A DNA stretch of 35,417 nucleotides, from NCBI GenBank assembly GCA_030432315.1, contig JAUIHM010000027.1, positions 1 to 35,417 on the forward strand, given 5' to 3'. Positions within the stretch are counted from its first letter, which is position 1. The number at the start of each line of letters is the position of its first letter. Origin of the DNA: Alphaproteobacteria bacterium (GTDB lineage: Bacteria > Pseudomonadota > Alphaproteobacteria > Rhodobacterales > Rhodobacteraceae). Shown in pieces: positions 32,651 through 35,417 of this stretch. The translations under genes and the position numbers were made by a program. The notes under the pieces are model-generated. The model was not told the origin of the DNA, did not search any database, and was given only the letters and a program-made list of their open reading frames with translations.

Positions 32651-34594
32651 ATGGAGCCTTTGCCCGTGGCCAGCTTTGCAGACACGTCGCCCGCCGACAC
32701 CGGCGTTTCGGGACCGCAGGACCCGCCCGCCGATGTCTATGGCATCGACCGCTGGGGCCGGGGGCATTTCGAGATTCTGGCCAATGGCGAACTGGCGCTG
32801 AAGAACCCGCTGCTGCCCGATGCCCCCCCGGTCAGCCTGCCGGGGATTCTGCGCGATCTCGAACAGCGCGGCGTGCATGTGCCGATGGTTCTGCGCATCA
32901 CCGCCTTTCTCGAACACGAAATTCACCGCATAAACAACAGCTTCCTCGATGCGATCCAGCGCACCGGCTACCGGGGCCGCTACCGGGGCGTGTTTCCGAT
33001 CAAGGTCAACCAGCAGGCCCAGGTGGTTGACCGGATTGTCGAATACGGCCGGGCGTTCAACTACGGGCTTGAGGCCGGCTCCAAACCGGAACTGGTCATC
33101 GCCCTGTCGCACCGGCTGCCTGACGACGCGCTGATCGTCTGCAACGGGGTTAAGGATGCGGAATTCATCCGTCTGGCGATCCTGTCGCGCAAAGTCGGCT
33201 TCAACACCGTGATCGTGCTCGAAAGTCCGAAGGAACTGGAGACGGTTCTCGAGGTTCATGCCGAACTCGGAGAGGAACCGCTGCTCGGCGTGCGGGTCAA
33301 GCTGACGCACAAGATCGGCGGCAACTGGGCCGAATCGTCCGGCGACCGGTCCACCTTCGGCATGAACACCGACCAGCTCGTCGCCGTCATCGACCGTCTG
33401 CGGGAACATAACCTGTTGCATTGTCTGAAACTTCAGCACTCGCACCTCGGCTCCCAGGTGCCCGACGTCAACGACGTGCGCCGCGCCGCCAGCGAGGCCT
33501 GCCGCTACTTCACCGAACTGACCCGCGAGGGCGCGCCGCTGACCCATCTCGATCTCGGCGGCGGCCTCGGCGTCGATTACACCGGTGAGAAAAAGGCGTC
33601 CGAGAATTCGATCAACTACACGGTCGAGGAATACTGCGCCAATGTGGTCGAGACGGTCGGCTATGCCATGGACGAGGCGGGGCTGGATCATCCGGTCCTG
33701 GTGACCGAAAGCGGCCGCGCCGCCGTGGCGACCTCATCAATGCTGATTTTCAACGTGCTCGAAGGTACGCTCTATGACGCGCCGACCGCGCCGGCGGTCC
33801 AAGAGGGAGACCACCATTATCTGACCGACATGATCGCCGTCAGTTCCTACATGCGCGTCGGCCGGATGCAGGAATGCTGGAACGACGCGGTCTATTACCG
33901 CAACGAACTGCGCGCCCTGTTCCGCCGCGGGCATATCGGTCTGCGCGAGATGGCGCGGGCCGAACGGGTGTTCCTCAACCTGATGGCCCAGATCAAGGCC
34001 CTCGCCGCCGCCAATCCGGACGCTTCCGAAATCGACGCCGAACTTGAGGAAGTTGTCGACATTTATCACTGCAACTTCTCCCTGTTCCAGTCCCTCCCCG
34101 ACGTCTGGGCCATCGACCAACTCCACCCCATCGCCCCCCTCCAACTGCTCGACAGAAGGCCGGACCGGAGGGCGGTGCTATCCGACATAACCTGTGACAG
34201 CGACGGAAAGATCGACCGGTTCATTCTCGAAGATGGCGTATCCCCGAGCCTGCCGGTCCATTCGCTCTCCGAGGACCATCCATATTATCTCGGCGTGTTT
34301 TTTGTTGGCGCGTACCAGGAAACCCTGGGCGATCTGCACAATCTCTTCGGTGACACCAATGCCACGACGATCGAACTGCGCGCCGATGGCGGTTTCAATC
34401 TGCTGCATGAACAGGAGGGGGATACCATTTCAGAGGTTCTGTCGTATGTGGAATACGATCCGCGTGACTGCGTCGCGGCGTTTCGGGCCATGGTTGACGG
34501 TGCGATTGCCTCCGGCCGGATGGATGTCAGCGACCGGCGTCAGGTGATGGGGGCCTTCCGTGACAGTATCGAGGGATACACGTATTATGAGTAG
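32651..34594 (+). CDS. speA: Biosynthetic arginine decarboxylase
   Basis: This PLP enzyme of 647 residues decarboxylates arginine to agmatine, the first step of putrescine and polyamine synthesis. The PLP lysine is Lys118 in the block FPIKVNQQ. Further alanine-racemase-fold blocks are HSHLGSQ, LDLGGGLGVDY, ESGRA and the C-terminal CDSDGKID with a substrate cysteine. The length is the usual one for SpeA. It is followed after 23 bases by carboxynorspermidine synthase, making a polyamine operon. The ATG at 32651 is the first in frame; an upstream AGG is too close to act as a normal ribosome site, so a later start is possible. Confidence 0.95.
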   Translation: MEPLPVASFADTSPADTGVSGPQDPPADVYGIDRWGRGHFEILANGELALKNPLLPDAPPVSLPGILRDLEQRGVHVPMVLRITAFLEHEIHRINNSFLDAIQRTGYRGRYRGVFPIKVNQQAQVVDRIVEYGRAFNYGLEAGSKPELVIALSHRLPDDALIVCNGVKDAEFIRLAILSRKVGFNTVIVLESPKELETVLEVHAELGEEPLLGVRVKLTHKIGGNWAESSGDRSTFGMNTDQLVAVIDRLREHNLLHCLKLQHSHLGSQVPDVNDVRRAASEACRYFTELTREGAPLTHLDLGGGLGVDYTGEKKASENSINYTVEEYCANVVETVGYAMDEAGLDHPVLVTESGRAAVATSSMLIFNVLEGTLYDAPTAPAVQEGDHHYLTDMIAVSSYMRVGRMQECWNDAVYYRNELRALFRRGHIGLREMARAERVFLNLMAQIKALAAANPDASEIDAELEEVVDIYHCNFSLFQSLPDVWAIDQLHPIAPLQLLDRRPDRRAVLSDITCDSDGKIDRFILEDGVSPSLPVHSLSEDHPYYLGVFFVGAYQETLGDLHNLFGDTNATTIELRADGGFNLLHEQEGDTISEVLSYVEYDPRDCVAAFRAMVDGAIASGRMDVSDRRQVMGAFRDSIEGYTYYE

Positions 34595-34617
34595 GTACAG
34601 GCAGGAGGTTTCGGCAG

Positions 34618-35417
34618 ATGGGTAACGTACTGGTCGTCGGGGCGGGGGGAGTCTCATCCGCCGCCGTGAACAAGATGGCAATGAACTCCGATGTGTTCAG
34701 CCGGATAACACTTGCGTCCCGACGCCGGTTCAGATGCGATGAAATCGCCGCCGGCGTCAAATCCCGCACCGGAGTGGAGATCGCGACGGCGGAAGTCGAT
34801 GCAATGGATGTCGCCGCCGTCGTCGCGCTGATCCGTGCGACCGGTGCGGAACTGCTGGTCAATCTGGCTTTGCCGTATCAGGACCTGAAGCTGATGGATG
34901 CCTGTCTGGAGGCGGGAATCCACTATCTCGATACGGCCAATTACGAGCCGGAAGACGAGGCGAAGTTCGAATATCACTGGCAATGGGCCTACCAGGACAG
35001 GTTCCGGGAGGCAGGCCTGACCGCGATCCTCGGGTCCGGGTTCGATCCCGGGGTGACCTCCGTGTTCGCCACATGGCTGAAAAAACACAAACTGGACACC
35101 ATCCGTCAAATCGACGTTCTTGACTGCAACGGCGGTGACAACGGTCAGCCCTTCGCCACCAATTTCAATCCGGAGATCAACATTCGTGAGGTTACCGCCG
35201 ATGCCCGGCACTGGGAGAACGGCGGCTGGGTGACATCGCCCGCCATGACCCGCAGGGTAACCTATGACTTTCCGGGTGTCGGCGAAAAGAACATGTACCT
35301 GATGTATCACGAGGAACTGGAAAGCCTGAGCCGGCATTTCCCCGAGATTGAACGCGCCCGCTTTTGGATGACCTTCGGCGACGCCTACATCAATCATGTT
35401 ACGGTCTTGCAGAACAT
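34618..35417 (+). CDS. Carboxynorspermidine synthase (partial, 3' end off the window)
   Basis: The first 266 codons run off the right edge. The N terminus MGNVLVVGAGGVSSAAVNKM is the Rossmann motif of the saccharopine-dehydrogenase-like family. Blocks such as LLVNLALPYQDLKLMDACLE, HYLDTANYEP and GSGFDPGVTSVFA are typical of carboxynorspermidine synthase. The enzyme joins aspartate semialdehyde to putrescine or diaminopropane with NADPH. The product is later decarboxylated to spermidine or norspermidine by a partner enzyme probably outside the window. AGGAGG lies about 9 bases before the ATG. It is co-transcribed with speA. Confidence 0.92.
   Translation, partial: MGNVLVVGAGGVSSAAVNKMAMNSDVFSRITLASRRRFRCDEIAAGVKSRTGVEIATAEVDAMDVAAVVALIRATGAELLVNLALPYQDLKLMDACLEAGIHYLDTANYEPEDEAKFEYHWQWAYQDRFREAGLTAILGSGFDPGVTSVFATWLKKHKLDTIRQIDVLDCNGGDNGQPFATNFNPEINIREVTADARHWENGGWVTSPAMTRRVTYDFPGVGEKNMYLMYHEELESLSRHFPEIERARFWMTFGDAYINHVTVLQN

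Overview
The window is GC-rich, densely coded chromosomal DNA of a proteobacterium. It is most likely an alphaproteobacterium and plausibly a member of the Rhodobacterales. This rests on the overall base composition, the run of solute-binding-protein ABC importers for sugars and sugar acids, the hemP / imelysin / di-heme oxidoreductase / imelysin / DUF1513 cluster, and arginine decarboxylase next to carboxynorspermidine synthase. The taxon is inferred from gene content only. I saw no rRNA, tRNA, CRISPR array, transposase or phage gene.

Region by region. (1) 1-940: the 5' part of a LacI-family regulator that runs off the left edge, with a long palindrome over its start. (2) 7594-1164, minus strand: a LacI regulator followed by a CUT1-type sugar importer (binding protein, two permeases, a GH32-like glycosidase, ATPase). 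A TTGACA promoter overlapped by two abutting LacI-type operators precedes it. (3) 10625-7804, minus strand: an IclR regulator fused to an SMP-30-like beta-propeller, then an RraA-like aldolase and an NTF2-like protein. (4) 10826-15138, plus strand and divergent from (3): a possible 25-codon leader, a uronate-dehydrogenase-like enzyme, an enolase-superfamily enzyme, an aldose-1-epimerase-like protein, a zinc dehydrogenase and a RidA protein. (5) 21655-15173, minus strand: a second importer (binding protein, two permeases, ATPase) with a DapA-family lyase and an enolase-superfamily dehydratase between permease and ATPase. A divergent GntR/FCD regulator at 21863 lies beside it. (6) 28265-22583, minus strand: hemP, a cysteine-rich unknown, imelysin, a di-heme cytochrome c-like oxidoreductase, a second imelysin and a DUF1513 propeller, which looks like an iron-uptake operon. 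(7) 29715-28537: an oligogalacturonate-lyase-like (PL22) protein. (8) 29974-32258: a LysR regulator divergent from a cupin and a GST-like protein, in noticeably lower-GC DNA. (9) 32651 to the right edge: speA and the start of carboxynorspermidine synthase, preceded by four 11-bp direct repeats.

Regions 3, 4, 5 and 7 together suggest uptake and oxidation of pectin-type uronates or aldarates. A lyase releases unsaturated uronates, an importer brings acids in, uronate dehydrogenase makes aldarolactones, enolase-superfamily dehydratases make deoxy-keto acids, and DapA-like and RraA-like enzymes split or dehydrate them. This pathway is an inference from family membership; no substrate can be read from sequence alone. 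The most unusual item is the IclR/SMP-30 fusion. Its propeller seems to have lost at least two of the usual metal ligands, so it could be a sensor for a sugar-acid lactone made by the adjacent divergent operon.
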